DNA from: Alphaproteobacteria bacterium
GTDB taxonomy: Bacteria > Pseudomonadota > Alphaproteobacteria > RF32 > CAG-239
Assembly: GCA_003542415.1 (NCBI GenBank)
Contig: DPKR01000069.1
Location: 1-17,844, forward strand
Reading direction: 5' to 3'
Length of the DNA stretch: 17,844 bases
Shown: positions 1 through 6,479 of the stretch, in pieces
Position numbering within the stretch: position 1 is the stretch's first letter
Layout of the letters: each line of letters begins with the position of its first letter
The notes under the pieces: generated by a model
The model's database searches: none
What the model was told of the DNA's origin: nothing
Seen by the model: only the letters and a program-made list of their open reading frames with translations
Program-made: the position numbers and the translations under genes

Positions 1-947
1 TTCGTCAAAATGTAGCATTCACATGTGAAGTCTGTGTGCGGTGTGATTGAGCCAGGAGCTGCCAATACTTGACCACGTTCAACTTCTTCACGTTTTGTAC
101 CACGGAGCAATACACCGATGTTATCGCCGGCTTCACCTTGATCCAACAACTTGCGGAACATTTCAATACCTGTACATGTTGTCTTTTGTGTCGGACGAAT
201 ACCAACGATTTCGATTTCGTCACCAACTTTGATGATACCGCGTTCAACACGACCTGTCACAACCGTACCACGACCGGAAATTGAGAACACGTCTTCAATC
301 GGCATCAAGAACGGTTTGTCTTTCGGACGATCAGGTTGCGGAATGTAGCTGTCAACTGCTTTCATCAATTCAACAATTGAATCATGGCCAATCTTCGGAT
401 CGCCGTTCTCGAGAACTGCTAAAGCTGAACCTTTAATAATCGGAATTTCATCGCCAGGGAAGCCATATGATGTTAACAAATCTCTGATTTCCATTTCAAC
501 GAGTTCCAATAACTCAGGATCATCTACTTGGTCTACTTTGTTCATATACACAACAATAGCAGGAACGCCAACTTGACGTGCAAGCAAAATGTGTTCACGT
601 GTTTGCGGCATCGGACCGTCTGCTGCACTAACCACCAAAATTGCACCGTCCATTTGGGCTGCACCTGTGATCATGTTCTTCACATAGTCTGCGTGACCCG
701 GGCAGTCAACGTGTGCATAGTGGCGGTTTGCTGTCTCATATTCAACGTGTGCCGTTGAAATGGTGATACCGCGTGCGCGCTCTTCAGGCGCTTTATCAAT
801 TTGATCATATGCTGTAAAGCTTGCTCCGCCTTCTTCTGCCAATACTTTTGTGATGGCGGCGGTTAATGTTGTTTTGCCATGGTCTACGTGACCGATGGTG
901 CCAATGTTGCAGTGTGGCTTACTGCGTTCAAATTTTTCTTTTGCCAT
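1..947 (-). CDS. tuf: Elongation factor Tu, 5' part (gene runs off the left edge)
   Basis: EF-Tu is the GTPase that delivers aminoacyl-tRNA to the ribosomal A site. Translating the minus strand from ATG at 945-947 gives 315 uninterrupted codons to the window edge; about 80 more are expected from the usual length of 394-396. The start reads [20 protein letters not shown]. The P-loop GHVDHGKT lies at residues 19-26, followed by the switch II DCPGH motif and NKVD (the NKxD guanine-specificity motif). The domain 2 signature [17 protein letters not shown] is intact, and the reading stops inside domain 3 at a segment aligned with PHT-F-E-YIL of other EF-Tus. An AAGGAA ribosome-binding site sits just upstream. 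tRNA-Gly and tRNA-Tyr lie upstream on the same strand with no terminator seen between, so cotranscription is likely. Identification is certain; only the 3' end is missing. Confidence 0.98.
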   Translation of the reverse strand, partial: MAKEKFERSKPHCNIGTIGHVDHGKTTLTAAITKVLAEEGGASFTAYDQIDKAPEERARGITISTAHVEYETANRHYAHVDCPGHADYVKNMITGAAQMDGAILVVSAADGPMPQTREHILLARQVGVPAIVVYMNKVDQVDDPELLELVEMEIRDLLTSYGFPGDEIPIIKGSALAVLENGDPKIGHDSIVELMKAVDSYIPQPDRPKDKPFLMPIEDVFSISGRGTVVTGRVERGIIKVGDEIEIVGIRPTQKTTCTGIEMFRKLLDQGEAGDNIGVLLRGTKREEVERGQVLAAPGSITPHTDFTCECYILT

Positions 948-1019
948 TGTTGTTTATTCCTTAAAATAAAAATGTTATAACGTACGTTTAAATGTGTTGC
1001 TTGCGGATAAAGGGAATTT

Positions 1020-1093
1020 TGGAGCGGGTGAGGGGAATCGAACCCCCGTAGTAAGCTTGGAAGGCTTCTGCTCTACCATTGAGCTACACCCGC
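1020..1093 (-). tRNA. tRNA-Gly (anticodon TCC)
   Basis: The minus strand folds as a full cloverleaf. The acceptor stem is GCGGGTG paired with CACCCGC, the T-arm carries GGTTCGATTCC, and the anticodon loop CTTCCAA gives UCC (glycine GGA/GGG). The CCA tail is encoded (1020-1022), with T as discriminator base. It lies between tRNA-Tyr and tuf on the same strand, the common alphaproteobacterial arrangement. Confidence 0.95.
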
Positions 1094-1119
1094 AAACTTC
1101 CTTTAACACAAAACAAAAC

Positions 1120-1205
1120 TGGTGGAGGGGGGTGGATTCGAACCACCGTAGACGAAAGTCGACGGATTTACAGTCCGTTGCATTTGACCGCTCTGCCACC
1201 CCTCC
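1120..1205 (-). tRNA. tRNA-Tyr (anticodon GTA)
   Basis: An 86-nt class II tRNA on the minus strand. The acceptor stem GGAGGGG pairs with CCCCTCC, followed by discriminator A and an encoded CCA (1120-1122). The anticodon loop CTGTAAA gives GUA. A long variable arm (GTCGACTTTCGTC region) and a T-arm with GGTTCGAATCC are visible, as expected for tyrosine tRNAs. It is 26 bases upstream of tRNA-Gly and is the first gene of the tRNA-tuf unit. Confidence 0.95.
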
Positions 1206-1253
1206 GTTAAAGAAGACGGGAAAAGAACAAATCTTTTTTCCTGGCTCAAGAAG

Positions 1254-1283
1254 CAAATAACCTTATTTTTGGTTCGTTGTCAA
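1254..1283 (-). promoter_or_regulatory. Putative sigma70-type promoter for tRNA-Tyr/tRNA-Gly/tuf
   Basis: The minus strand has a perfect TTGACA (1278-1283). At 17-18 bases it is followed by TTATTT or TATTTG (1254-1260), a weak -10. It lies about 50 bases upstream of tRNA-Tyr, in the only gap between this unit and the divergent murQ. The -35 is convincing; the -10 is inferred from spacing. Confidence 0.5.
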
Positions 1284-1353
1284 GCCATTTTTTTCCAATT
1301 TCTTAAATAATTTGGGATAAGTTGAATTTAAGAAACAGAAAGGAGCCTCTTCT

Positions 1354-2235
1354 ATGACGATTTTAACCGAACAAAAGAACGAAAATACAATCAATATTGA
1401 TTTGATGAGCTCATTTGAAATTGCTCAGGCGATTAATCGAGAAGATCAAAAAGTTGCCATTGCCGTTCAAAAAGAATTAGAACCGATTGGAAAAGCAATT
1501 GATTTGATAACAGCTGCTTTTTTAAAAGGAGGTCGCCTTGCTTATTTCGGCGCCGGAACAAGCGGACGAATCGGTGTTTTGGACGCTTCGGAATGTGTGC
1601 CGACATTTAGTGTTGCACCTGATATGGTGCAAGGGTTTATTGCAGGTGGCGATAAAGCTTTGCGACATTCGGTTGAAAATGCGGAAGATAGTGCAGAGTT
1701 AGCGTTGAAGGATTTGGCAGTTTTTAAGCCGACAAAAAAAGATGTTGTGGTCGGCATTTCTGCTTCAGGCAATCCGAAATATGTGTTGACGGTTTTGGAG
1801 CAAGCGCAAAAACTTGGCGCACACACCATCGGTGTGACATCAAACAAAGAGGCAAAATTAAAAGAATTTTCAGATGTGGTTATTTGTCCGGTTGTCGGGC
1901 AGGAAGCTATTACAGGATCATCAAGAATGAAATCGGGTACAGCTCAAAAAATGGTTTTGAATATGCTTTCAACCGGCGCAATGATTAAAATCGGCAAAGT
2001 TTATCAAAATTATATGATTGATGTGAAAGTTTCAAACGAAAAACTTTGCGAGCGCGCTTGTCGCTTTATCTCGGAAATATGCCATGTGGACAGCGACGAG
2101 GCTTTAAAGCTTTTGAGCGAATCGGGAATGAGTGTGAAGACAGCTTGTGTGATGAAACTCAAAAACTGCACCAAAACAGAAGCCGAAAAAATGCTTGCTT
2201 CGGTCCATGGTGTTTTAAGAAAAGTGATTGATTAG
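1354..2235 (+). CDS. murQ: N-acetylmuramic acid 6-phosphate etherase
   Basis: MurQ cleaves the lactyl ether of MurNAc-6-phosphate in the cytoplasm, giving GlcNAc-6-phosphate and D-lactate during peptidoglycan recycling. The 293 residues match the family length (about 298). The single SIS sugar-phosphate isomerase domain is clear: GAGTSGRIGVLDASECVPTF at about residues 66-85, and the C-terminal family signature with VYQNYMIDVKVSNEKL near 217-232. The two catalytic glutamates known from E. coli MurQ (E83 and E114) correspond to E80 in DASEC and E111 in NAEDS, both present. AGGAG at about 1341 supports the ATG start. The 3' end overlaps the stop of the convergent AmgK-MurU fusion gene by three to four bases. 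That neighbour and the HAD phosphatase beyond it act on the same metabolites, so this looks like a MurNAc salvage locus. Confidence 0.95.
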   Translation: MTILTEQKNENTINIDLMSSFEIAQAINREDQKVAIAVQKELEPIGKAIDLITAAFLKGGRLAYFGAGTSGRIGVLDASECVPTFSVAPDMVQGFIAGGDKALRHSVENAEDSAELALKDLAVFKPTKKDVVVGISASGNPKYVLTVLEQAQKLGAHTIGVTSNKEAKLKEFSDVVICPVVGQEAITGSSRMKSGTAQKMVLNMLSTGAMIKIGKVYQNYMIDVKVSNEKLCERACRFISEICHVDSDEALKLLSESGMSVKTACVMKLKNCTKTEAEKMLASVHGVLRKVID

Positions 2236-3932
2236 CTTTTTAATTTTTCTTCAGCCATTTTGAGGGCTTCGGGGGTGCCGATGTGGTAAAATGTGCTCGA
2301 GTTTAAAACATATCCCAACCGGCCGTTTTCTTGAGCCTTATCAAACAACATGACAGATGAAAATTTGCTTTCATTTATGTCCTTAAAAACACTCTTTTTG
2401 ATGATATAAATGCCGGCAAACATATAAGGATAGCCCTCATCTTTTTGTTTGTTGCGTTCCGGTTTGTCGTTTGAGATGCGGTAATCGCCTTTGCTTTTAT
2501 CGCCGCAAATGTTGTTTATATCTTGCAAAAGGAGCAAAATATCATATTTATTTTGATCCCACGCGTCTATCATGCGCCACATTGCAGGCTTTATCGCTTC
2601 TTCTTCAAAAAAGACATCGCTGTTGCACACAAAAAAGGCCTCGTTTTTGAAATATTTTAAGGCATTTTTGATGCCGCCGCCCGTTTCTAAAGCTTCCGTT
2701 TCAACAGAATAGGTAATGTTAAAATCAGGGTGATGCGAATTGATATGTTCTTTGAGCATTTCGCCTTGATAGCAAAGATTGACGACAACATCTTTGATAC
2801 CTGCGTTTTTCACACGTTCAAAATTATAGTCAATCAGCGCTTTGGAGCCGACTTTGATGAGCGGTTTGGGTTTGTTGTTTGTGAGCTCGCGCATACGGAC
2901 ACCGCGGCCGGCAGCGAGCAGTATTGCCTCTGTGATGGGCTTTCTTTGCGGAATGATACGCTTTTCAAGCGGCAAAACTTTATCAAGCCAAGCTTTGATT
3001 TTTTCAAATTTCGGATATTGCAATGTTTTGTTGAGCATTTGCCATAAGTGTGGCACAAACTCTAAATATTGCGGTTTGCCGTTGACATATCCCAAAATGG
3101 TAAATCTGCCTAAAACGCGCATGTGGCGAAACATGGATAAAAAAGCATATGAATCTTCAAAATCTTCTTTGCTGACATTTGACAACGAATTGAAAAATGC
3201 TTGTTTCATTTTTTCTTGAATGTCTGCACGAACGTCTCGGCGCGCATCTTCCAAAAGGCTCATAATGTCATATGTTAAAGGCCCCCACATGGCATCTTGA
3301 AAGTCAATAACAGCGCATTCTTTTGCTGTTGAGGGGAGCATAATGTTATCAACATGATAATCCCACAAAACCATTTTATTCGGCACCTTAAAAGCAAGGT
3401 CGGCAAGAGGGGTGATTAAGTCAATAAATTCTTGCCTTTCAGTTTCTGTGAGCGGAAAGCCTTTTGACATTGGTATATACCAATCTGCAAAAAAGCAAAT
3501 ATCGTTGACAATTCGCTCTTTTGTTAAATCTTTGCAACAAGCCGGCCGTTCGTTGATGTGTGCAATCTTTATTAAAGCATCTGTACCGAGCTGATATAAA
3601 AATGCTTCATCAACGCCTTTTTGCAAAAGACGTGTGAAGGTATCATCGCCTAAATCTTCAATGAGCAAAAAACCATGCTCAAAATCTTTGATAAAAACTT
3701 CGGGAACGTGCAGATGGTGTTTGATAAGAAAAGCAGAAAGCTCTGCAAATTCTGGCAATCTGTTGCGTTTTAATTCATCATCCATCAAAACAAGTGTTTT
3801 GTCGTTTTTTAAAACAATGCGAAAATATTTACGCGTGGAAGCGTCCACTTTTAAGGGTTTAATTTCAAGAAATTCAATTTTGTTTTTTTCTAAAAATGCT
3901 ATTCTTTCAATATTTCTTAAATCTTTTGGCAT
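2232..3932 (-). CDS. Fused anomeric MurNAc/GlcNAc kinase and MurNAc-1P uridylyltransferase (AmgK-MurU)
   Basis: A two-domain protein of 566 residues. The N-terminal part (about 1-320) is an aminoglycoside-phosphotransferase-type kinase of the AmgK group: ASTRKYFRI near 31-39, IEDLGDDTF near 91-99, catalytic Asp191 and Asn196 in LWDYHVDNIMLP, and metal-binding Asp210 in VIDFQDAMWGP. The C-terminal part (about 333-566) is a sugar-1-phosphate nucleotidyltransferase like MurU: AILLAAGRGVRMRELT near 336-351 followed by KPKPLI, ETGGGI near 416-421, and NSDVFF near 437-442. In Pseudomonas, AmgK makes MurNAc-1P and MurU makes UDP-MurNAc as separate proteins; here one chain would do both. The ATG at 3930-3932 has GGGAG upstream. 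The gene is convergent with murQ and divergent from the HAD phosphatase. Domain calls are strong; the exact sugar specificity is inferred from the neighbours. Confidence 0.88.
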   Translation of the reverse strand: MPKDLRNIERIAFLEKNKIEFLEIKPLKVDASTRKYFRIVLKNDKTLVLMDDELKRNRLPEFAELSAFLIKHHLHVPEVFIKDFEHGFLLIEDLGDDTFTRLLQKGVDEAFLYQLGTDALIKIAHINERPACCKDLTKERIVNDICFFADWYIPMSKGFPLTETERQEFIDLITPLADLAFKVPNKMVLWDYHVDNIMLPSTAKECAVIDFQDAMWGPLTYDIMSLLEDARRDVRADIQEKMKQAFFNSLSNVSKEDFEDSYAFLSMFRHMRVLGRFTILGYVNGKPQYLEFVPHLWQMLNKTLQYPKFEKIKAWLDKVLPLEKRIIPQRKPITEAILLAAGRGVRMRELTNNKPKPLIKVGSKALIDYNFERVKNAGIKDVVVNLCYQGEMLKEHINSHHPDFNITYSVETEALETGGGIKNALKYFKNEAFFVCNSDVFFEEEAIKPAMWRMIDAWDQNKYDILLLLQDINNICGDKSKGDYRISNDKPERNKQKDEGYPYMFAGIYIIKKSVFKDINESKFSSVMLFDKAQENGRLGYVLNSSTFYHIGTPEALKMAEEKLKS

Positions 3933-3959
3933 AAACTTGCTCCCATATAAGCGATGTTA

Positions 3960-3988
3960 TTTATATCATAGGCTGATTTTTTTAACAG
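3960..3988 (-). promoter_or_regulatory. Putative promoter for the AmgK-MurU gene in the divergent gap
   Basis: On the minus strand a -10-like TATAAA (3960-3965) lies 17 bases from CTGTTA (3983-3988), a weak -35. The 77-base gap 3933-4009 must also hold any promoter of the HAD-rlmB pair on the plus strand, for which I see only weak candidates. This is a consensus match only. Confidence 0.35.
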
Positions 3989-4009
3989 AGGTTTAATAGG
4001 AAAATAAAA

Positions 4010-4624
4010 ATGATTAAATATGCGGTTTTTGACTGGGACGGAACGCTTGCGGATACTTATCCGATAATTACGAGTGCTTATGATTATACATTCAAAAAAA
4101 TGAATATGCCGATGATGTCGGCTGAAGAAGTTAAGAAAGTGACGAGCTCAAAACAAAATAAAGATATATTTACTTCTTTGTTTAATGAACGTGCGAATGA
4201 GGCAAGAGAAGCTTATTATGCCTATATTGAAAAATATCATGCCAAAAATTTGAAGGCCATTGACGGCGCTAAAGAACTTTTGGATTTTTGTTTGCAAAGC
4301 AACATCACCTCTTTATTGCTGACAAACAAAAAAACAAAATATATTACGGAAGAGTTGAAAGTTTTGGGCTTTGAAAAGTATTTTACAAAAGTTGTGGCAG
4401 CGGGAGAATATGCCCAAGATAAACCGCATAGAATAGCTTGTGAGGCTTTGTTTGACGGCAAGATTCCGCCAAAAGATGAAATTTTGGTTATCGGCGACGG
4501 CAAAACAGATGTCGATGTTGCGCAAGTTTATGGCGCAAAATCGATTATCTATCAAAACAAGGCTCAAGGTGATTATAATGTTAATGATTTAAAAGATGCG
4601 ATGGATATTTTAAAAGGAAAATAA
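4010..4624 (+). CDS. HAD-superfamily phosphatase, candidate MurNAc-6-phosphate phosphatase (MupP-like)
   Basis: A 204-residue haloacid-dehalogenase-type hydrolase of the phosphoglycolate-phosphatase group. All four motifs are present: DWDGT with D8 and D10 (motif I), Thr105 in LLLTNKK (II), Lys138 in QDKPHR (III), and D163/D167 in GDGKTD (IV). A helical cap of about 65 residues follows motif I. Such proteins are usually annotated as Gph. MupP of Pseudomonas, which removes phosphate from MurNAc-6P so that AmgK can act, belongs to this same broad group. Divergent placement against AmgK-MurU and nearness to murQ make a MupP role plausible, but no residue proves it. The RBS region TAGGA precedes the ATG. 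Its stop is one base from the start of rlmB, so the two are cotranscribed. HAD phosphatase: near certain; MurNAc-6P substrate: inference. Confidence 0.85.
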   Translation: MIKYAVFDWDGTLADTYPIITSAYDYTFKKMNMPMMSAEEVKKVTSSKQNKDIFTSLFNERANEAREAYYAYIEKYHAKNLKAIDGAKELLDFCLQSNITSLLLTNKKTKYITEELKVLGFEKYFTKVVAAGEYAQDKPHRIACEALFDGKIPPKDEILVIGDGKTDVDVAQVYGAKSIIYQNKAQGDYNVNDLKDAMDILKGK

Positions 4625-4625
4625 G

Positions 4626-5354
4626 ATGCAAGCAAAAAATCAAATTGTTTTGTATGGACGGCACGCTGTTTTTTCAGCCTTGAAAAACCCAAAGCGCAAA
4701 GTGCTTAAAATTCTTGTTGCGCCCGAAAATGAGGCAGAATTTAAGCGTGAATTTCAAAATCTGCCGTATCAGATAGCATCAAAAAAAGAAATTGAAAAGC
4801 TTGCGGGGCAAAATGCTGTTCATCAGGGATATGTACTTTTGACATATCCTTTAGAGCAGATGTTTTTAGAAGATTTGATTGAAAAAACGGCAGATAAACA
4901 AAGATGCCATGTGCTGATTTTAGACCAGGTGACCGATCCGCAAAATATCGGGGCAATCATACGTTCGGCAGCAGCTTTTGGCACAACAGCCATCATTGTG
5001 CAAGATAAAAACGCCCCTCTTGAGAGCGGCGCAATGGCAAAAGCCTCAGCCGGCACATTAGAATTTATGCCGATTGTGCGTGTGACAAATCTTTCGCGTG
5101 CGATTGAGGCTTTAAAAAAAGCCGGTTTTTGGATTGTCGGAATGGACGGCTATGCCAAACAAAAGCTTGAAGATGTTGATAAAAATGCAAAACTTGCAGT
5201 GGTTATGGGCTCAGAAGGCTCTGGTATGCGTCGATTGATAGAAGAATCGTGTGACATAAAAGTGAGGCTTGCAATGGATGAAAGGGTTGAGAGCCTGAAT
5301 GTGTCGGTTGCCGCAGGTATTGTGCTATACGAGCTAAATAAAAAACTCGTATAA
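4626..5354 (+). CDS. rlmB: 23S rRNA (guanosine-2'-O)-methyltransferase, RlmB/TrmH (SpoU) family
   Basis: RlmB methylates the ribose of G2251 (E. coli numbering) in the peptidyl-transferase P loop of 23S rRNA, using SAM. The 242 residues match RlmB (243 in E. coli). An L30e-like N-terminal substrate-binding domain begins LYGRHAVFSAL and reaches AVHQGYVLL near 64-72. The knotted SPOUT domain has all three family motifs: LDQVTDPQNIGAIIRSA (99-115, with N107), VMGSEGSGMRRL (193-204), and SLNVSVAAGIVLYEL (223-237). It starts one base after the HAD stop, with AAGGA inside the upstream gene's last codons. In many alphaproteobacteria rlmB lies directly beside tRNA-Tyr; here the recycling genes sit between them. 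The last codons are part of a 9-bp direct repeat (see 5346-5367). Confidence 0.93.
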   Translation: MQAKNQIVLYGRHAVFSALKNPKRKVLKILVAPENEAEFKREFQNLPYQIASKKEIEKLAGQNAVHQGYVLLTYPLEQMFLEDLIEKTADKQRCHVLILDQVTDPQNIGAIIRSAAAFGTTAIIVQDKNAPLESGAMAKASAGTLEFMPIVRVTNLSRAIEALKKAGFWIVGMDGYAKQKLEDVDKNAKLAVVMGSEGSGMRRLIEESCDIKVRLAMDERVESLNVSVAAGIVLYELNKKLV

Positions 5355-5367
5355 AAAGCTCGTATAA
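5346..5367. repeat. Short direct repeat at the rlmB stop codon
   Basis: CTCGTATAA occurs at 5346-5354, where it ends rlmB including its stop codon, and again at 5359-5367, with a 13-base period. It sits immediately before the large palindrome starting near 5371. It could be slippage or a relic of the insertion that brought in the palindrome; no second copy was found on the far side of the palindrome. Confidence 0.5.
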
Positions 5368-5370
5368 CAG

Positions 5371-5460
5371 CGCATCTAGAGCGAAAATGTCAGGTCGGAA
5401 GTATCCTCACGTACTATTTTGTACGCTCCGGCACTTCCGCCTTTATTTTAACTCTATCTG
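5371..5460. repeat. Large imperfect palindrome, probably a dispersed REP/MITE-like element
   Basis: Nested complementary segments on the plus strand are TAGAG 5377-5381 with CTCTA 5452-5456, AAAAT 5384-5388 with ATTTT 5445-5449, AGG 5392-5394 with CCT 5440-5442, CGGAAGT 5396-5402 with ACTTCCG 5433-5439, and CGTAC 5410-5414 with GTACG 5421-5425 around a six-base loop. About 25 base pairs are in register across 80 bases, far more than expected by chance. It lies in noncoding DNA between the ends of rlmB and the convergent DUF2155 operon. The RNA form could also stop rlmB transcripts, since a T-rich run follows the inner stem. Copy number in the genome cannot be seen from one window. Confidence 0.7.
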
Positions 5461-5535
5461 TACTGTTCTCCGAACTTTTTGAGCTGATTACTATTTTATG
5501 TTTGCCCCACCATTCAAGCCCATTGATTGTATTTT

Positions 5536-5643
5536 CTATTTATATCTTAATCGGAAGGTGTTGCCGGTTGGTTTGGAAGCTTTTTCAGCCTCCTCGATGG
5601 TATAGATGAGCTTTCTGTTGGCAAGCTAAGCTCTGAGAGCAGC
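5536..5643 (-). pseudogene. Decayed 3' remnant of an unrecognised coding sequence
   Basis: On the minus strand a frame reads about seven residues ending ALRA, then a TAG at 5626-5628, then 29 codons containing KLIYTIEEAEKASKPTGNTF and ending in RLRYK before TAG at 5536-5538. The wording looks protein-like, with balanced charge and a plausible basic C-terminus, but there is no start codon with a ribosome-binding site, and the upstream part runs into the DUF2155 terminator. I do not recognise the family. It may be the surviving tail of a gene lost here, or chance. Confidence 0.3.
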
Positions 5644-5654
5644 ATTTTTCTTCC

Positions 5655-5683
5655 AAAAAATAAGCCGCTGTTTTACGCGGCTT
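5655..5683 (-). terminator. Rho-independent terminator of the envelope operon
   Basis: Stem AAGCCGC (5662-5668) pairs with GCGGCTT (5677-5683) across an 8-base loop. Read on the minus strand it is followed by TATTTTTT (5654-5661 region). It lies just after the DUF2155 stop at 5689, as expected for the end of that operon. The plus-strand side has only a weak TTTTC run, so any bidirectional action would be modest. Confidence 0.85.
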
Positions 5684-5688
5684 TTCAA

Positions 5689-6477
5689 TTATTCGGCGTT
5701 TTGGAGCTCTTTGTCTATTGCCGTATCAAGCTCTTCATCAACCGCATTTTCAACTTGCGTTTCAAGCGTTTTGATGTCTGTTTCTTGAACAGGGAGTTTT
5801 TGAACTTCTTGCTCCAAAGCTTTTTCAAAATCTTCAGCCGACATATTCACAACTTCTTCTGCTTCATAGCTTTCATCAATGTTGAGCAAGTTTTGTGGGG
5901 CGCCTTCAATTTTTTCAGGCAAAGCATTTTGGACTTCAGGCTTGATTTCTTCTTTGTACATAGCATCTTTGATCACAATATTTTGCGGCTCGTCTGTCAC
6001 AAAAGTGTTTTGCTTTAAGGTTTTTGTCTGCTCAACAACCTCATTTAAGCGCGGCAAATTATCGCGCGCAGATAACTGCTGTTCAGATAAAAGAAGTTCT
6101 TTTTTCGGCTCTGCGTTAAAACATTTTAAAAGCCACACATCATAAATCGGGTGTTCAACGGCATTAACCGCCGGCGAAGATGAAAGCATCCAGCCTTTGA
6201 AAATGTTATATTCTTCTTTATCAAAGCTCTTGTCTGCCACATCTACGAAAGCAAAATTTTCAGGAACCTCTTCTTCTGTTCTGGCTTTGCAAGAGCGCAC
6301 AACAATCGAAAATGTGCCGAATGAAACAGCACCACCGACCGGCACCTCAATGATGCTTACGCGACCCGTGATTTTATCCATCGCCTGCATTTGGGCCATG
6401 TTCATATCTACCTCAGCGGCAATAGCTTGATGGCTCAATAATAAAGCGGAACTTAAGAGAAGAAGCTTTGTTTTCAT
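5689..6477 (-). CDS. DUF2155 domain protein with acidic C-terminal extension, exported
   Basis: 262 residues. Residues 1-20 are a signal peptide (MKTKLLLLSS then a hydrophobic core, likely cut after AIA). Residues about 33-120 form the DUF2155 domain typical of alphaproteobacteria: DKITGRVSIIEVPVG, FGTFSIVVRSC, then KGWMLSSSPAVNAVEHPIYDVWLLKC. Cys63 and Cys119 are placed to form a disulfide in the periplasm. After it comes about 140 residues of Glu-rich, low-complexity sequence, probably disordered. It follows the MCE gene by two bases, its GGAG RBS sits beside the MCE stop, and it is the last gene before the terminator. The function of DUF2155 is unknown; its usual place behind mlaD-like genes hints at envelope lipid transport or a structural role at the membrane. 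Confidence 0.88.
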   Translation of the reverse strand: MKTKLLLLSSALLLSHQAIAAEVDMNMAQMQAMDKITGRVSIIEVPVGGAVSFGTFSIVVRSCKARTEEEVPENFAFVDVADKSFDKEEYNIFKGWMLSSSPAVNAVEHPIYDVWLLKCFNAEPKKELLLSEQQLSARDNLPRLNEVVEQTKTLKQNTFVTDEPQNIVIKDAMYKEEIKPEVQNALPEKIEGAPQNLLNIDESYEAEEVVNMSAEDFEKALEQEVQKLPVQETDIKTLETQVENAVDEELDTAIDKELQNAE

Positions 6478-6479
6478 AT

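Noticed and set aside
979..988. Palindrome AACGTACGTT between tuf and tRNA-Gly
   Set aside because: Too short and without a T-run to be a terminator; it lies inside what is probably a processed tRNA-tuf transcript, and nothing else supports an operator.
994..1260. Open frames covering the tRNA region on both strands (88 and 93 codons)
   Set aside because: They run straight through two well-folded tRNA genes; the GNRTPV- and VDSNHR-like words are the usual spurious translations of tRNA sequence.
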